DNA of 64,000 bases from Marsupella aquatica (taxonomy: Eukaryota; Marchantiophyta), in contig OZ316896.1 in the NCBI GenBank assembly GCA_973895155.1, positions 13,392,001 to 13,456,000 on the forward strand, in the 5' to 3' direction. The notes beneath the pieces are model-generated. The model was given only the letters and a program-made list of their open reading frames with translations, was not told where the DNA came from and did not search any database. Below are positions 34,206 through 46,744 of the stretch, piece by piece. Made by a program: the position numbers and the translations under genes. Every line of letters starts with the position of its first letter. Within the stretch, counting starts at the first letter, position 1.

Positions 34206-35495
34206 AATCAACAAACCCTCTCTTGCATGCGCAACCAGCCTCAAGATTGAATATATGGGGAAAACCCCAGGGAAAACCCTCCATATCTAGAAACAATGAG
34301 AGAAGTAAAAATTACCCAGAGGATAAAAGAAAACACAAACGTTTGCATCCACACGGTCAGATAGGACCAAGGTACACAACCCTGAATGTGTTTGTCCAAC
34401 GCAAGAAGATAAACAAACTAAGGCCTACTAAACTAAAGAACCATAAGAAAGAATTCACCCAATTTAAAATCGTTGATTTTCCTGTGAAGACCTGTACCCA
34501 AATGGCTAAGAGCAGCTCCAGCAGTATTTGCTTTTGAGCCTACAACTGCTACTTTTTGTAGTTTATGTACAGGTTCTCTCAAGCTACCAAGTTCCCCAAT
34601 GGCTCCTACATCCAATAATTTGTGACAATCCAGAAAAAGGAACACTCACTCGTCATCCTTGTGTGTAGGGAAAGAGCTTTCACTCCACCACAGATGCGGA
34701 GCTATGAACCTTCTGACTCTAAGGTTGTCAAAACTAACATAGAGAATTGAGCTTTTAAGGGATAACTCATTTCATCCAAAAGACATATTTCTCACAAGCA
34801 TTCCTTTCTAACATACTCCTCTTTGTCGTGAAATGTGGTGACGTGACATAAACACAATGTCAATATGCGGCCAAACCATCAAAACCATCAAATTCAGAAA
34901 CCAAAAAATGTTGCAATTGTAGGAACAATAAAATGGCATGTACATAGTGGAGTTGAAATCTTTGTGTAAAAGTGCATCATAGAAATTAGTGTATTGAAGT
35001 AAAAGCATGAAATGAAAGTTACTGGAAGAATAAAAAAAACCAGCTGGAGCATCTGAGGAATCCATGTCTTAACTTAGTGTACCTAATGACGAGCTGTGTC
35101 TGAATTACTCTGACTGCCTTGACAAATATTCAAGAAAACTAAGTAATAAGAGGGAAAACCCTACCTAAGTAATTGGTAAAGCAAGAGGTGTCCCTAATAA
35201 ATGTCCTTGCTTGAAGAGAATCCAACAAAAGCCCAACAAAAGCTCAGAGTCAAATATAGCCCTAACTAGGGCAAATGGAACACAAATCACAAGCTGACAA
35301 AAACACAATGGGCCCAAAGACCTGGCGGTCATGAAGGGATATGGCGAGTGGAACTAACGGCCATGTACCTATGCACTACATCTCTACTCTTTTCCCCTCC
35401 TATGCAATATGCTTATGTGCCTCTGCAAAGTTACTCAATAATGAAGGGTCTTTTTATTGGGGCACTCATTTCCGGGGATTTAGGCTAGAGATTTG
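34206..35495. other. intergenic
   Basis: Short frames only (the longest is 104 codons at 34223-34537, lysine-rich, not recognised). GGAAAACCC recurs several times. Confidence 0.45.
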
Positions 35496-35499
35496 AAGA

Positions 35500-35740
35500 A
35501 GAGCGCCCCAAATGATCAAGGAAAACCTAACATACGATACTTTCCAGGGATATTGAGGCCATCATTCTTTTCAAAGACATAAAAATTTAGTTCAGGCCTA
35601 AAAGAGAAAACCTTGGAAATTACCTGTTGAGTGCCCCAAATGATCAACGGAAAACCTTACATGCCATCTAGGGGGCGAGTGCTACCAATGATCAAAGAAA
35701 ACCTTACATAAAGTACCTTCTCGGTACATTGAGGGACTCC
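35500..35740 (+). repeat. imperfect repeat with CCAAATGATCAA motif, 3 copies
   Basis: GYGCCCCAAATGATCAASGR plus AAAACCTTACAT occurs at about 35502, 35631 and 35681. The first and third continue with RTACYTTCY..ATTGAGG. Confidence 0.7.
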
Positions 35741-37420
35741 CACTCCGGATCCATCACCAATGACTGGAACCAGGCATTTATTTGCTTATGTGGGGGTGAT
35801 GTCAGCGGCATATATCGCATTTTAGGAGTTAGTATTCCTGACTTCGCAAAGAACGTATATGTACCTGCGTACCTTAACTAGTTTCGCACTGTTCTTTTTA
35901 TTGTATGAGCATAAAGGATCAACTCAGGTTGCTGTTTTGTCCTTTAGGACCAATGGATTTAAGGGATGTACGATACTTTGTATTCGATCCCCTCTTTAAT
36001 TATTCCATTACCAATAAGCATTATTTACGAGGATGGATGATTGTATTGAAGTCGCATGCACAAAATCTGTCAATGTAGATGTACACAACTCATTATACAG
36101 CATGTGTACTGATACGTAAATATAACACTTACTTCAGTTAACTTACCATAGCCAACGAGATTGACTGATTGAGGACATATTTAATGTAATATTTTTGGAA
36201 CGCGCTTCTTCATTTAATTCACTCCACGTTTCAGTTCATACACGTGTACAGAAGGTTATGCTTGTGTATAGGACTGTACTGTACATTGCGACATCACCTT
36301 GCAAGGTAATGATTATTATATTTGTTTGGTTTCTCGTTAGGGGTTTAAGGTTTTGACACTAGGACAAAGCCCATCAGTCCAGTACTACTATTACTTAGTG
36401 ATTATTTACAGGACTCCTGGGAGTCACAGCCTAAGATTGCAAACAAGATTCTGCAAAGTAAGCTGTGAAACAGACATAATTTTTATGAATACATAATTTG
36501 TTGTGATATATAATGTTTTTAGGAGAATGGGCATAAAATGGCAATGGAGCGACATAGGATAGAACGTCCTTCAGAAAGTGGCTTCTCCTCATAGATGAAT
36601 GCTTGGCCTAGGAGTCTGGTTGATTTGTTTATGTTTGGAGAAATAGGAACAAAGCTGCACTTATTAAATAACACATTTACATGCAAGGGAGTCTGGGTAT
36701 GAAGAGGTGGGGGGGGGGGGGATGTTTGTCTCCAAGGAGTTTTGGTGCTGAACAGGAGCATTTCTTACCCTAGGCAGTGTATGACAAGTGAGATGTCTTG
36801 ATCTACTTAGCTAAGAATGGGCTGGCCAGCTGCTCCCAAGTGTCTTCCATCAAAAACTACAACTCACAAAACTTGGTTTCTATTTGAACACACTGTTCTC
36901 ATATTAGAGAGCCCATGCCTTGTGTTTGAGTAAGGTGCCATGTTCCAATAATGGCCAACTCCAAAACTCATGTTCCAATGAGAAAGGCTAGGCGTCTTAT
37001 TTTAATACACTGTTCATTCCTTAAATAGAAAACCCCATCGTTTGCTCAAATAAAACGGGAAATAAAATTATTGCTAAAACTTAAACATGGGGTTCAAGGT
37101 ACACCATTTGAATGGAGCATGGCAATAGTTGGACCTCAAGTCAGTTCACTGCACTAACAAAAATAAATCAGCTGCATGGTGTGAGACATGTCCCAATTTA
37201 AGTGCCATGACATTACCAGGACAGAGACAAATGAACCAGAGCACCCCAGGGGAGAATGAAGCTTACCCTTGCAGGACTCTTGGCAGCATGGACAACAAGT
37301 GAGTGACCCCTCAAGGATGTACTCCTCCAGTTCCATGGTTATCCAAGCGCATTGAAATCAGAGGTGATCAACAGTGGAGATGGACATGGCTGGAAAATGT
37401 AGGCCCACTCATATAAAAAA
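35741..37420. other. intergenic
   Basis: AT-rich. A run of about 12 G occurs at 36709-36721. No gene supported. Confidence 0.45.
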
Positions 37421-37430
37421 GCACCACCAG

Positions 37431-37564
37431 TGCCCAGAGAGACATGACTTTGTGGTAGTTCACTTAAGTAGCGACCAATAGGTTTTGGGTTCAACTATTG
37501 TGGCTGACTCTTCCCTTTCTGTGGGGTTTCACAGATTTCCCTTTAAAAAATAAAATTAAAAAAT
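37431..37564 (+). mobile_element. short tRNA-derived SINE (family B), copy 1
   Basis: A 134-base body is flanked by the 10-bp direct repeat GCACCACCAG at 37421-37430 and 37565-37574. The 5' half carries an A-box-like GGTAGTTCACTTAAGTAGCG and a B-box-like GGTTCAACTATT about 30 bases later. The 3' half carries CTGTGGGGTTTCACAGATTT and ends in TAAAAAATAAAATTAAAAAA. It matches the copy at 49405-49535 along its whole length. Confidence 0.85.
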
Positions 37565-37574
37565 GCACCACCAG

Positions 37575-39010
37575 CAAGCTTATGCTATGGTGGGACTCTT
37601 CCTGGAAACATGATTCTCTCACCACTCTTGTGGACTAGCTCATCCCTCACATTCATGCATGCAGTTCTTTCAATCTGTTGTTGTCTCTTTTGTTATTCTA
37701 AAAGTTCAACCTGAGCTGTGGTACATTTTGGAAGAAAGATGTTTTCATTACTTGTAGAGAAAGCATCTATCTCACAAAGGCATCGTAAATATCAGGGTTG
37801 CTTCCAATCATGTAAGGTTGCACCCAAGAATAAGTTGCAGGCCCTCAAATGTGCACTTTTCACATTTGACTTTCACGCTTGGCAGTGGGAGTCACTAAAT
37901 TTTCAATCAAGACAAAAGTGTTTAAATGGATCGCCACAAGGGTTTGTAAGAAACATAGTGATACTCTGTTAGCATTTTTTAAGAGCAACAAGAAAAGTTG
38001 ACTAAAGTGCTGCCCCCTCCCCTTGACCAAAAACCAACCCCAGAAAATCAATCTTCTTCAAAATTATGTTGGCACGCATGAAACATAATGTCTCGGGGGC
38101 CTTGCTCCAAGGGGGGTTGCACATCATGCGCAAAGTTCTGGGGAAATAAACACACTAAAACTTAAGTAAATAAATGCTTTAAGTGATTTTATTACCCCTT
38201 ACTTTTTGGAATATTCATATTTGGTTTAAAAAATACTATCATTATTAGAAGTCTCAAACTGGATTAAAACACCCCTAATGTTCTTCCACAGAAATTTAAA
38301 AGTCTTTTATTAAATCCAATAAATAGAAGGAATTCACTGAAGGTGTTGGCTGTTGGGAAATGATCATTTTCCCCTCTCACCTGGTTGTACATTAGAAGCT
38401 TTAGTCAATTGAAGCTGTATGCCAATAGAGATTCATTGTTTGGTGGGTTCTTCCAGAGAATTTTGTAGAAGTTTTACTTGGCAATCAAGTTTCTTTGCAG
38501 ATTTAATGTTTTCTGTGATAACTTCAACTCAAGCAAGCACTACAAGTGATGAAAGCGGAGCAGGAGCTTCAACACGTCAAGTTGGTGGTGTAGGAGCTGC
38601 TAGGAATGATAATGTGAACACTCACCTCCTCCTCATAGTGTAGCCGGTGAGGAAGAGTTTTAAACAAAAGCAGATTCCAATCTTGTGAAAATTGAATCAT
38701 GGTCTTCCTCAGTTGAGTCTATCAATTCCCTTAAAATAGGTCTGGAGGTTCTGCAAAAATTTCCCCTCTCCCTGTAATCGTTCCCTATTTGTGTGCAGTT
38801 CCCCTCTCCCAACGTCCTCTTTCCGTGCCCTTTGTGTTCTGGTTCACCGTTAGCTGTTGGCCGTCCGCCGTTGCACTTGTTACTTCGGATGTGTCAGGTT
38901 AAGGTTCAGTTAGAACAAACTTCAAGTTCATCCTCAAATACACATGAGAGCCCTCTCAAAGGCTGATGGAACACTGCCCTTAGGTGAGGGAGAGATCGCC
39001 ACCCCTGATG
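37575..39010. other. intergenic
   Basis: No supported gene. A short frame at 38419-38643 ends in a serine/glycine-rich tail (TSDESGAGAST) and is not recognised. Confidence 0.45.
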
Positions 39011-39013
39011 AAA

Positions 39014-39109
39014 GATGGTTCCATAAAGTTCGCCAGTCTCCTTATTACACCACTCTTGAATGATGGTTCCATAACTCTCGCAGGTCTCCTTATTACACAC
39101 CTGTTGAAA
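39014..39109 (+). repeat. 48-bp tandem duplication
   Basis: GATGGTTCCATAA begins at 39014 and 39062; both copies include TCTCCTTATTACAC. Confidence 0.85.
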
Positions 39110-39640
39110 GACGTTGCATCAGGTTAGCAAGTCCTCCTTTCATTACCGAAAAGAATGGACTGTAGTACCTTGGCCAATTCCTTAAAAAATCTGCTGAGAA
39201 GTCTTTTCCTCACGTGTGCAAGCGTCATGTAGAGCATGTCCATTTGTCTCCATTTGTCCTTTCCAGGTCTTATGTCTCGTCCATAGTCCATAAGTCCTCT
39301 CAATGCAAATAGTGATTACTGAGAGAGTTTGAGTTGCATCATGAAAGAGCATCTTATTAATTGAAAAACAAAATCATGAAAGAGGTGGTCCGTGCATAGG
39401 GCAAGTGATCTTGTTGACCTACTCTACTGCTGTCGTTTCCAATCACAATAACAGAATGAAGGGGTCAGTAAAGATGAGGTGCTGTCGTTGAACACTTGTA
39501 AATTAATGGGTCCGAGTGGATGTTAATGGGCCCAATTACACTCATTAATGTTTAGGCCTTTAAGAAAATCTGGGAAAACCTGAATGATGAGTTTTGATGC
39601 TACTGCTAGCTAGGCTTAGACTCACTCGTGACAAGACAAT
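39110..39640. other. intergenic
   Basis: Nothing recognised. Confidence 0.45.
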
Positions 39641-39646
39641 GTGGGG

Positions 39647-39739
39647 ACCCTTATATGTGCCCCCCAATGAGGGTGTAACCCGGGAATGGTGTATAAACCA
39701 TGGGAAATGAGAGGATCTATGTGGGGCACATATAAGGGT
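39647..39739. repeat. 17-bp perfect inverted repeat
   Basis: ACCCTTATATGTGCCCC at 39647-39663 is the exact reverse complement of 39723-39739, separated by 59 bases that themselves contain CCCGGG and a partly self-complementary CCATGG region. Could be ends of a very short MITE or a stable hairpin. Confidence 0.85.
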
Positions 39740-39740
39740 G

Positions 39741-40754
39741 TGTCAAAGCATTACCATTAAGTAAAATATTATGGCTGTGATTGTTTTGGAAGTCTGATAC
39801 TTATGAGCACATAAGAAAGCCTGCAAGTTTTTGTCTCAACCAGAAAATCTCTTATGTTCTTGACCTTACCCCACTTGCAGCCCTCTTTTGACACTCCCTA
39901 TTGTCCCTACTTTCATTGTGCTGCCTTTCTCTATTCTCATCTTGAGATCATTTTTCTTGTGGGGCCTTTGGGTCAGGAAAAACAAGTCCTGTAAAGGGAA
40001 AACTGCCTACGAGCGATATATCTGATCGTAATTCATTCTATCCAGAGAAAGGGTGGGAGTGGAGTGCAGAATTGATACCTGGCTAGCAATCAGCTTATGA
40101 ACTAGAGGTTTTATGCATACTGTAATTATTACTCTGATGCGATACATATCCAAGTTGACAAGGTACGTTCGTGTAGGATACTTACAATCCGAAGTAATAA
40201 ATTAATGAAGCGAGAACAATTACTAATTGGTCTACTTCGTCATAAACCTCCTTCATAAATGGCAATTCTTCAATTTTGCCGGTGGTAATGAGTTAAAGCT
40301 TTGAAGAAAAAGGCTGGAATTAAAGTACTGGTGAATGGCACACCCAAGTACCCAACGTGTGATATTGTAATTTACATCCGGGTCATCTTTTGACGCATTA
40401 CTGGAGACCTTTCCCGCGTTATTTTCGCCCCACAAACATGTTTTTATGTGCCTAGGTTTACACCTGCCATTACTCGATCGAGGTACACTCTAGTGCAGCA
40501 GGTCTCCCAAATTCAGGAGGCTCAACTTATACTGTTCGGACTTGATGCTTTTACTTGCTTTTACTTCAGGTTCCATACCTGTACACTTTGGCTACTGTCG
40601 ATATTTGCAATGATTATAGCCTCATTTGTATCTTTCCTTCAATGATATATTTATATACATTTGTGTCGTTCCTCAATGATTCATTTCTCCAGTGAGCCTG
40701 TTGCAATCTGAGTGTAATTGCAGATTCTTAGATCCGCTATGATTGGAAATTCAA
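39741..40754. other. intergenic
   Basis: Nothing recognised apart from short open frames. Confidence 0.45.
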
Positions 40755-40777
40755 GTATCATAGTCCTTTAAGTTTTG

Positions 40778-41071
40778 TCTTGAATGGAAATGGGGAGTAA
40801 ATACAATTAGACTCTCCCCACCCCAATGTGACATTTTTTCTATAGGGAACCTAGACCAGGGTGAGCCCCAATGGATCCAACAGGACATGCACCAGGAAAG
40901 AGAGAGGATTAAATCAAGTCCACAAAGTCGGCAACCAAGGGCCAAATAGATAATCAGAACTCCAATTCACTACCCACAAAACCCATCCCACCCACACACA
41001 TATACAAGGGAGGATTGAACTTGGGATCTCCCAATCCCAGGTAAATCCCCTAGCCAATTGACCTAAGCCAC
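40778..41071 (-). mobile_element. tRNA-derived SINE (family A) with 23-bp target duplication
   Basis: The body of 294 bases is flanked by a perfect 23-bp direct repeat at 40755-40777 and 41072-41094, which begins GTATCATAG and ends GTTTTG. On the minus strand the element starts at 41071 with a tRNA-like head: an A-box-like GGTCAATTGGCTAGGG and, about 40 bases later, a B-box-like AAGTTCAATCC. The remainder is tRNA-unrelated. The 3' end has no long poly(A). Perfect duplications mean the insertion is fairly young. Confidence 0.9.
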
Positions 41072-41094
41072 GTATCATAGTCCTTTAAGTTTTG

Positions 41095-42268
41095 AGTCTA
41101 CAATTTAACCAACTTCCATAAGATGTCTGCCATTTTTGACCTTCCAAGTCAGCCTTCAGAGAGAAACTTCACAAACAAGTGAAACATTTTTCACCTTCCA
41201 AAGTCTAGAGCCATTGAAACTCCCCGAGGCCAAATCCTTTTACACAAACCCCACCCAAACTCAAAGCAGGGTTCAGAGAAAGCTCTTTGCACTTGGTAGA
41301 AAACTGGTAATCACTCAGCATTCACAGGGCAGACAATCTTAATGCCATAAATGCATTTCAAGGGACTCACCTTGCTCAATTAACATAGACGTCAAGCTTT
41401 CCAGTCTGAGAACATTGCCAGTGAGGAATGTATCACTGTGGCATGCAACTTCTTCTTCGGTTCTCCAGAATCTCCACTCTGTTCATTCCCCTATTAACAT
41501 ATTAGAAGCCCATGTGTATTGTGCACCAGCGATTTCGTACAGGGCTAGAATCCGTCATCACGTGCGTCGTTCACCGACTCACCGAGCTCCATGGTCCAAT
41601 TTGATAAGGATCAAAGTGGGTACCAAGACGGTAGAGTGAATCATTCGGACCTACAGTATGCTGCAGATGCCTCACAAGCCGGGGTGAGCATCTGGTTACC
41701 CCGATTCCATGGGGGATGGGAGATTGTCCCTTCACAGTTCACACAAAGACTCATTCCTGGCTTAGAAATAAGAATGACTCGAGAAGCAAGGCAATCTCAG
41801 TTGGTGGGCCAAGTTTACCTTTGCGGGCATGACGGGAGAGGAAAGAGCTATGAGTGTGTCGAGGATAGACGATTCGGTTCAAGACAGGCCCCCACCCAAT
41901 CCCAGTCCGATCCTCTTAGTTGGTAGCGGTGGTGAATCTGATGCATGCTCATGCCCATTGGAAGCTTGAATAGTGCTTGCAGATCTGTTTTGTGTCTCCC
42001 GAGGCATTAGTGCCACTGTGTATCCATAGCCACGAGTAATAAAAGGCCATTCCACGAAAAGATTAGGCTCTACAGTAGCTTTTGTATTATTAAGGGTGCT
42101 ATTTTATAAGAGTGCAGGTGGGAGTGCCAGCTTGAGTGTTTGTGGCTAAACATGGGAATCTAGAAGTCTAGAACCACAAAAAGTAAACAGTCTAGCCACA
42201 TGGCCACGGTAAGGTATGGACCCATGGTAGTGTTAACGAACAGTCACGTGCGTTTCAAAGATTGGTTC
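41095..42268. other. intergenic
   Basis: Two plus-strand open frames (41415-41639 and 41591-41926) overlap in different phases; neither has a recognised domain, and no promoter or splice support was found. Confidence 0.4.
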
Positions 42269-42270
42269 AA

Positions 42271-42560
42271 ATGGAACCACAACCTTGTTGATACAAATAT
42301 ATGATTGCTTTTCATATTCTCTGCCAAAAGAAGGGGCTTACATTAATGTTTCACAGTTATATCAAACATGGAACCAGAACCTTGTTGATACAAATATATG
42401 ATTGCTTTTCATATTCTCTGCCAAAAGGAGGGGCTTAAATTAATGTTTCACAATATCAAATATGGAACCCGAACTTAGTTGACATAAATATATGATTTCT
42501 TTTCATCTTCTCTGCCAAAAGGAGGGGCGTACATTAATGTTTCACACTATCACATATGAC
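42271..42560 (+). repeat. 95-bp tandem repeat, 3 copies
   Basis: ATGGAACC starts at 42271, 42368 and 42462. Units share CTTGTTGATACAAATATATG, TTTTCATATTCTCTGCCAAA and TTAATGTTTCACA, at roughly 90 percent identity by eye. Confidence 0.92.
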
Positions 42561-44430
42561 CAATTGGCTACACGTCTACTAGAGGTGATTTACTTTCTTT
42601 TCTGCAAAGAAGAAGTCTTGCCACTATTCCAGACCCCAGCAGTAATTTTCCCTTTGGGAAGGGAAATTAAGCCTAAAGAAAACCAGACTGCTTGGGAGAG
42701 GGAAAACAATGAAAAACAAGTTAAGGGTTGGAACCAAAGTTATGGACCAGAAAATAAAATGGGAGTCATTGACTTGTCGCCCCAGCTGTGCATGCACCCA
42801 GCAAGGGCCGTGAAGGGTGGGGGGGGGGGAGGCACTCACTGAGAAACAACAGAGTCAGGCTCTCGAGGCAAGAACAAAAACTATCCAGAGGACAAGGCTG
42901 AAACCCTCCAGCCTCAATGACATGCTCACAGAGGAGCTTGCCAGCAACAGTTGAGTGAATAAAGAAACCCAGCCAACAGCATAAAGATAGCATAGAGGAC
43001 TAACCCGATATGCTGAGAGGATCACTGAAGGGCTGAGAGGATCACTGAAGGGCTAAGAAGTAGGAGGCTGGCAGTTATGAGCCAAAGTGGCTATCATGGT
43101 TATATTATATGAGGGTTTTAATCCCCACATATATTTTGAAAGCCCAAACAGAAGCAAACAAAATTCATTGTTTGAAGGCCCAAACAGAAGCAAACACTGC
43201 TTAATTGTTGGTGGATTGATGTCCATTTGAATGGACAAACTTCACCAATTCTCATTAAAAAACACTCATGGTGGCTTTATAGAAACTCAGGGCCATGTAG
43301 GGTGTGGTGTCTATTCATCCTACATGCCCAGTATATGGCCAAGTAAATGCTAGTGTGGAGTGCTTATTTTGTCAAAAAAAATTAGATCACCTCCAAAGTG
43401 ATCCAAACACTGTCTCCTTTAATCAAGGGATTTGCATCTTTTGAACTTCATTTGAAAAGATTTTTGGTGAGGAATGGTATTTGCCACCTTTCCTCACTCT
43501 TGGTGGAGAAAAGTGAGCATTGCCAAGTCCTCTAAAAGCCACCCTCGCGAGTCATTTGGAATCCAGATTCTTGAACACACCACCCATCCAGTCGACCCGT
43601 ACCCAAAGGAAAACCAGGGAATCAAGAGGCCTTGCCACCTTGAGCCAATGAGCCGGCAAGCTAGTGCACAAGGGACAGGTTTCATGCGTAGTTGGGTAGC
43701 AAGGCTGCAAGGCCGTCCCCTCCTATCCCTATTGCATGCACTCCTTTTGCGATGTCCCAACTCCCAATACAGTTCCCGTGCAGCGAGAGTTGTTGGCGTC
43801 CACGAATGTTTCCTGGCCATGCTGGGCTGAGGCTTGCACAAAGGGATCAATGATTTTCAATGATCGATCTGGTGGTCCTTGAGAACAGTATAGGCGGATA
43901 AGAAAGGTCGGGACCGAGGACGGTCCTTGAGCTGCAACAACACTGTATGCATGGTCTGATTCAGATTTGTCATGCAACATTGTCCACCTTCACAGAAGTA
44001 CAGGAAACAGTGCAAGAACTCAACGAAAGCACATATCTCCGAAAAAAGGTTTAGTTAGCGCAGTAGTGCTGACGAACGCCGAAAGTGAAAACCCAAGCAT
44101 GTCAGTAAAGTACTGTACTGTGTAGCGGACATTGCGCGTTCATTTTCTTTCCGAATGTTTGGAAATTACTTCGTCAGTGCCAACCATTACGTGTTCTATC
44201 AATTGGCAAAATTGATTGGAATCCAAACGCGTGTTCGTCCTAAATTCCTTTTGACTGTAGAAGAGCCGCACTAAACATGCATTCTACCAAGCGTGTCATG
44301 GACTTATCAGCTATGGACTGAACGTGTCTGTTCCAGTGAGTTCATGCTTAATATTCTTCGAGTTTCCGTCTTTTCTTGTAAGAAATATTAGGAAAGTAAA
44401 CAGCCAAAGAGAATTTTTCTAGCGGCGAAT
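42561..44430. other. gene-poor stretch with small duplications
   Basis: A perfect 20-bp tandem duplication is at 43012-43051, and a 35-bp spaced repeat of GCCCAAACAGAAGCAAACA is at about 43142 and 43177. A 118-codon frame on each strand near 43474-43850 shadows the other and has no recognised domain. Confidence 0.5.
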
Positions 44431-45079
44431 TAGTTTTTTTTTGTTTGCCTCGAAAAAAACCAAGTGAATTCCATTCAAATAGTCAACATACAAAGAGAAG
44501 GGGGGCACCAAAAAGGGCCACACCCAAGAGGACCTAGGGTTGATGTGCTAAAAAGACCGGTGGAGCCGGTGCCAGGGGAGAAGCTGAGCCTCATGAAGGG
44601 GCAACTAAACAAGTAATTTAGGTACTACAGCGGGAGCAGCACACTCCTAAGACCGGCCAGTGATCAGGTCCCGGCGAGGTTTCATCCAGTGGGTCCGTGA
44701 GAGAAGATAAGTTCTATCAGTCTAATTTGTAGTGCAGCTACACACCTGTTGTAAACTAGACGTTCAGGGTGGAGGGGGGGGGGGGGGAACCGGTGGGATC
44801 TGCAAGACCTCCTCATGTAGCTTCCAAAGTCCAGCCCAGGTACCATAGTCAAAAGAATTAGCTTTTTGTCGGAACATTTACTATAGTTTCTCATCTAGCA
44901 ACGCACACATTCGCCAGAACCTGATAACCATCCTGAATTCTAGGGAGATCTAAGTGTTAGAAATTAATCCTAGAAAATTAGGTAAGGATCTTCTCGTCAC
45001 ACATCACACACCTTAAAAAGGTGAAACCATAAAATTACCCTGGACCAAAACCTTGAAGGATTCTCTGTCTGTCTTGGCG

Positions 45080-45350
45080 ATTTGGCATGCCTTATTGCAT
45101 ATCATTTCATCAAAGGTGGTCATTGCTTTGAAACATCCAATTGAAATCCATTCAAAGAGACACTATACAATAGGGTGGCCCACAAAAGGGGGGCGGGGAG
45201 GTAATTTGGCATGGGTTATTGCATATCACTTCATCAATGGCAGTTTCGTTTTTTTGCCTTGAAACATCCAATTGGAATACATTCGAAGAGACATACAACA
45301 AGGCCACCCACAAAAGGGGGACAAACATACAACAAGGCCGCCCACAAAAG
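45080..45350 (+). repeat. 124-bp tandem duplication plus 34-bp duplication
   Basis: ATTTGGCATG..TTATTGCATATCA begins at 45080 and 45204 and each copy runs to the CCCACAAAAGGGG motif. ACATACAACAAGGCC then repeats at 45291 and 45325. A weaker relative is at about 44440-44510. Confidence 0.85.
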
Positions 45351-45365
45351 GGGACAACACCCACG

Positions 45366-45410
45366 GTGGGGGGGGGGGGGGGGGGTGGGGCAGGGTGGGG
45401 CTGAGGTCAA
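45366..45410. repeat. poly-G tract
   Basis: Long G run with a few interruptions at about 45366-45386, then GGGGCAGGGTGGGG. It could form G-quadruplex structure and is prone to length error. Confidence 0.85.
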
Positions 45411-45500
45411 AGTGCTAGAGACAGGAGGAGCTGGTACCAAGCTAGAAGGGTCTCGGTAACTGCACATCAAAATATGACATATACTATGTAAGACACCCGT

Positions 45501-45752
45501 GCATACTTTCAATCAATGAATGCAGCCACATTTTGATGTGTGATTACCAGCAGGGAAGCTAGAAGAGAGGTCTCAGCCCAGAGACAGCTAAACAAGAGAT
45601 GCAACTACATTAGGGGGAGCAACACTGCATACTTTCAATCAATGAATGCAGCCACATTTTGATGTGTGATTACCAGCAGGGAAGCTAGAAGAGAGGTCTC
45701 AGCCCAGAGACAGCTAAACAAGAGATGCAACTACATTAGGGGGAGCAACACA
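45501..45752 (+). repeat. perfect 126-bp tandem duplication
   Basis: GCATACTTTCAATCAATGAA begins at 45501 and 45627 and the two units are identical by eye up to AACAC. Confidence 0.95.
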
Positions 45753-46740
45753 CTCCGTAAGACTGGCCAGTGAAGAAAGACCGGCCAGTGAAGAAGCCTC
45801 GGCGAGGGGCCATCAAGTGGGTCCATGACAAGAATGGTGGTCATTTACAGCTGGTTCTTAGGGCACCAACAAGAGCAAATGTCTGTCAGATTGCGTTTTC
45901 CTTTGTTGGCGGTGACAGGATGGACGAGAGCAGGCAGGACAAAGAGAAAGATAAGGAGCGAACCAGCCGATTAGCCCCTCACCATCATCAAGCAAACGCT
46001 CAAAAGCCGCTGGGTTACTGTTGTAATTGGCAATGGAACTGAAATACTGCATCAACGCAGGTCCACTCCTATGGGTCTTCGTCGCGTCCAGTTCTCTTCC
46101 TGATGCGACAAAGTTGGACCGGTGGGACCTTGGAGTTTCGACCACTTCCCCAATCCACTAAAGTGACATTTCCCCCTCAAAAGTTGCCTATGTAAAGGTT
46201 GCCGATCTATATTTCATGCTCAAATACTTCACAGTTCACACCGACCAAGAATCCTGGAGGATTCTCTGGAAAGGAGTATTCTCTGTCATCGCCGCCCTCT
46301 ACGTGACAGTAGATATCTTATTCTGTCCATTTCTGTTTTGACCATATTTCCGCGGTCAAAGAAGAAATTCTAAAATATCACCAACGTGATCCTACAGATA
46401 TCTGGACATCTGGTGATGATTTTTCATGATCTTGACGAGCTTTCAAAGCTTGAGTACTTTTCTGCAGCTAGAGGACTAGAGGAGAGAATGACGCTGTAGG
46501 TTCCCCCCATTTCACTCTCGACTCTTCTCCTTTGCCCACTCGTTCACCAGCTCAGGCACGAACAAATCACCTGTCAATCTGTCATCATAGCAAAACTAAC
46601 AGTATGTCGCAAGACAGTTCGACAATGCTTCCAGTCTCGACATTGAATTGATGATTGTGTTCGTGTCAGAAATCCAGCGACTACAGATTTTCTGCATACA
46701 GCAAGGGCGGCCCAGAGTTCCATGTGCCTAATAAAAGCCG
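45753..46740. other. repeat-derived, no supported gene
   Basis: ACCGGCCAGTGA...CGGCGAGG near 45780-45805 echoes 44652-44675, so both belong to one repeat family. No intact coding sequence. Confidence 0.4.
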
Positions 46741-46744
46741 CTGA

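Noticed and set aside
43474-43850. 118-codon frames on both strands
   Set aside because: They mirror one another across the same bases, have no domain, and at most one could be real; neither shows coding features.
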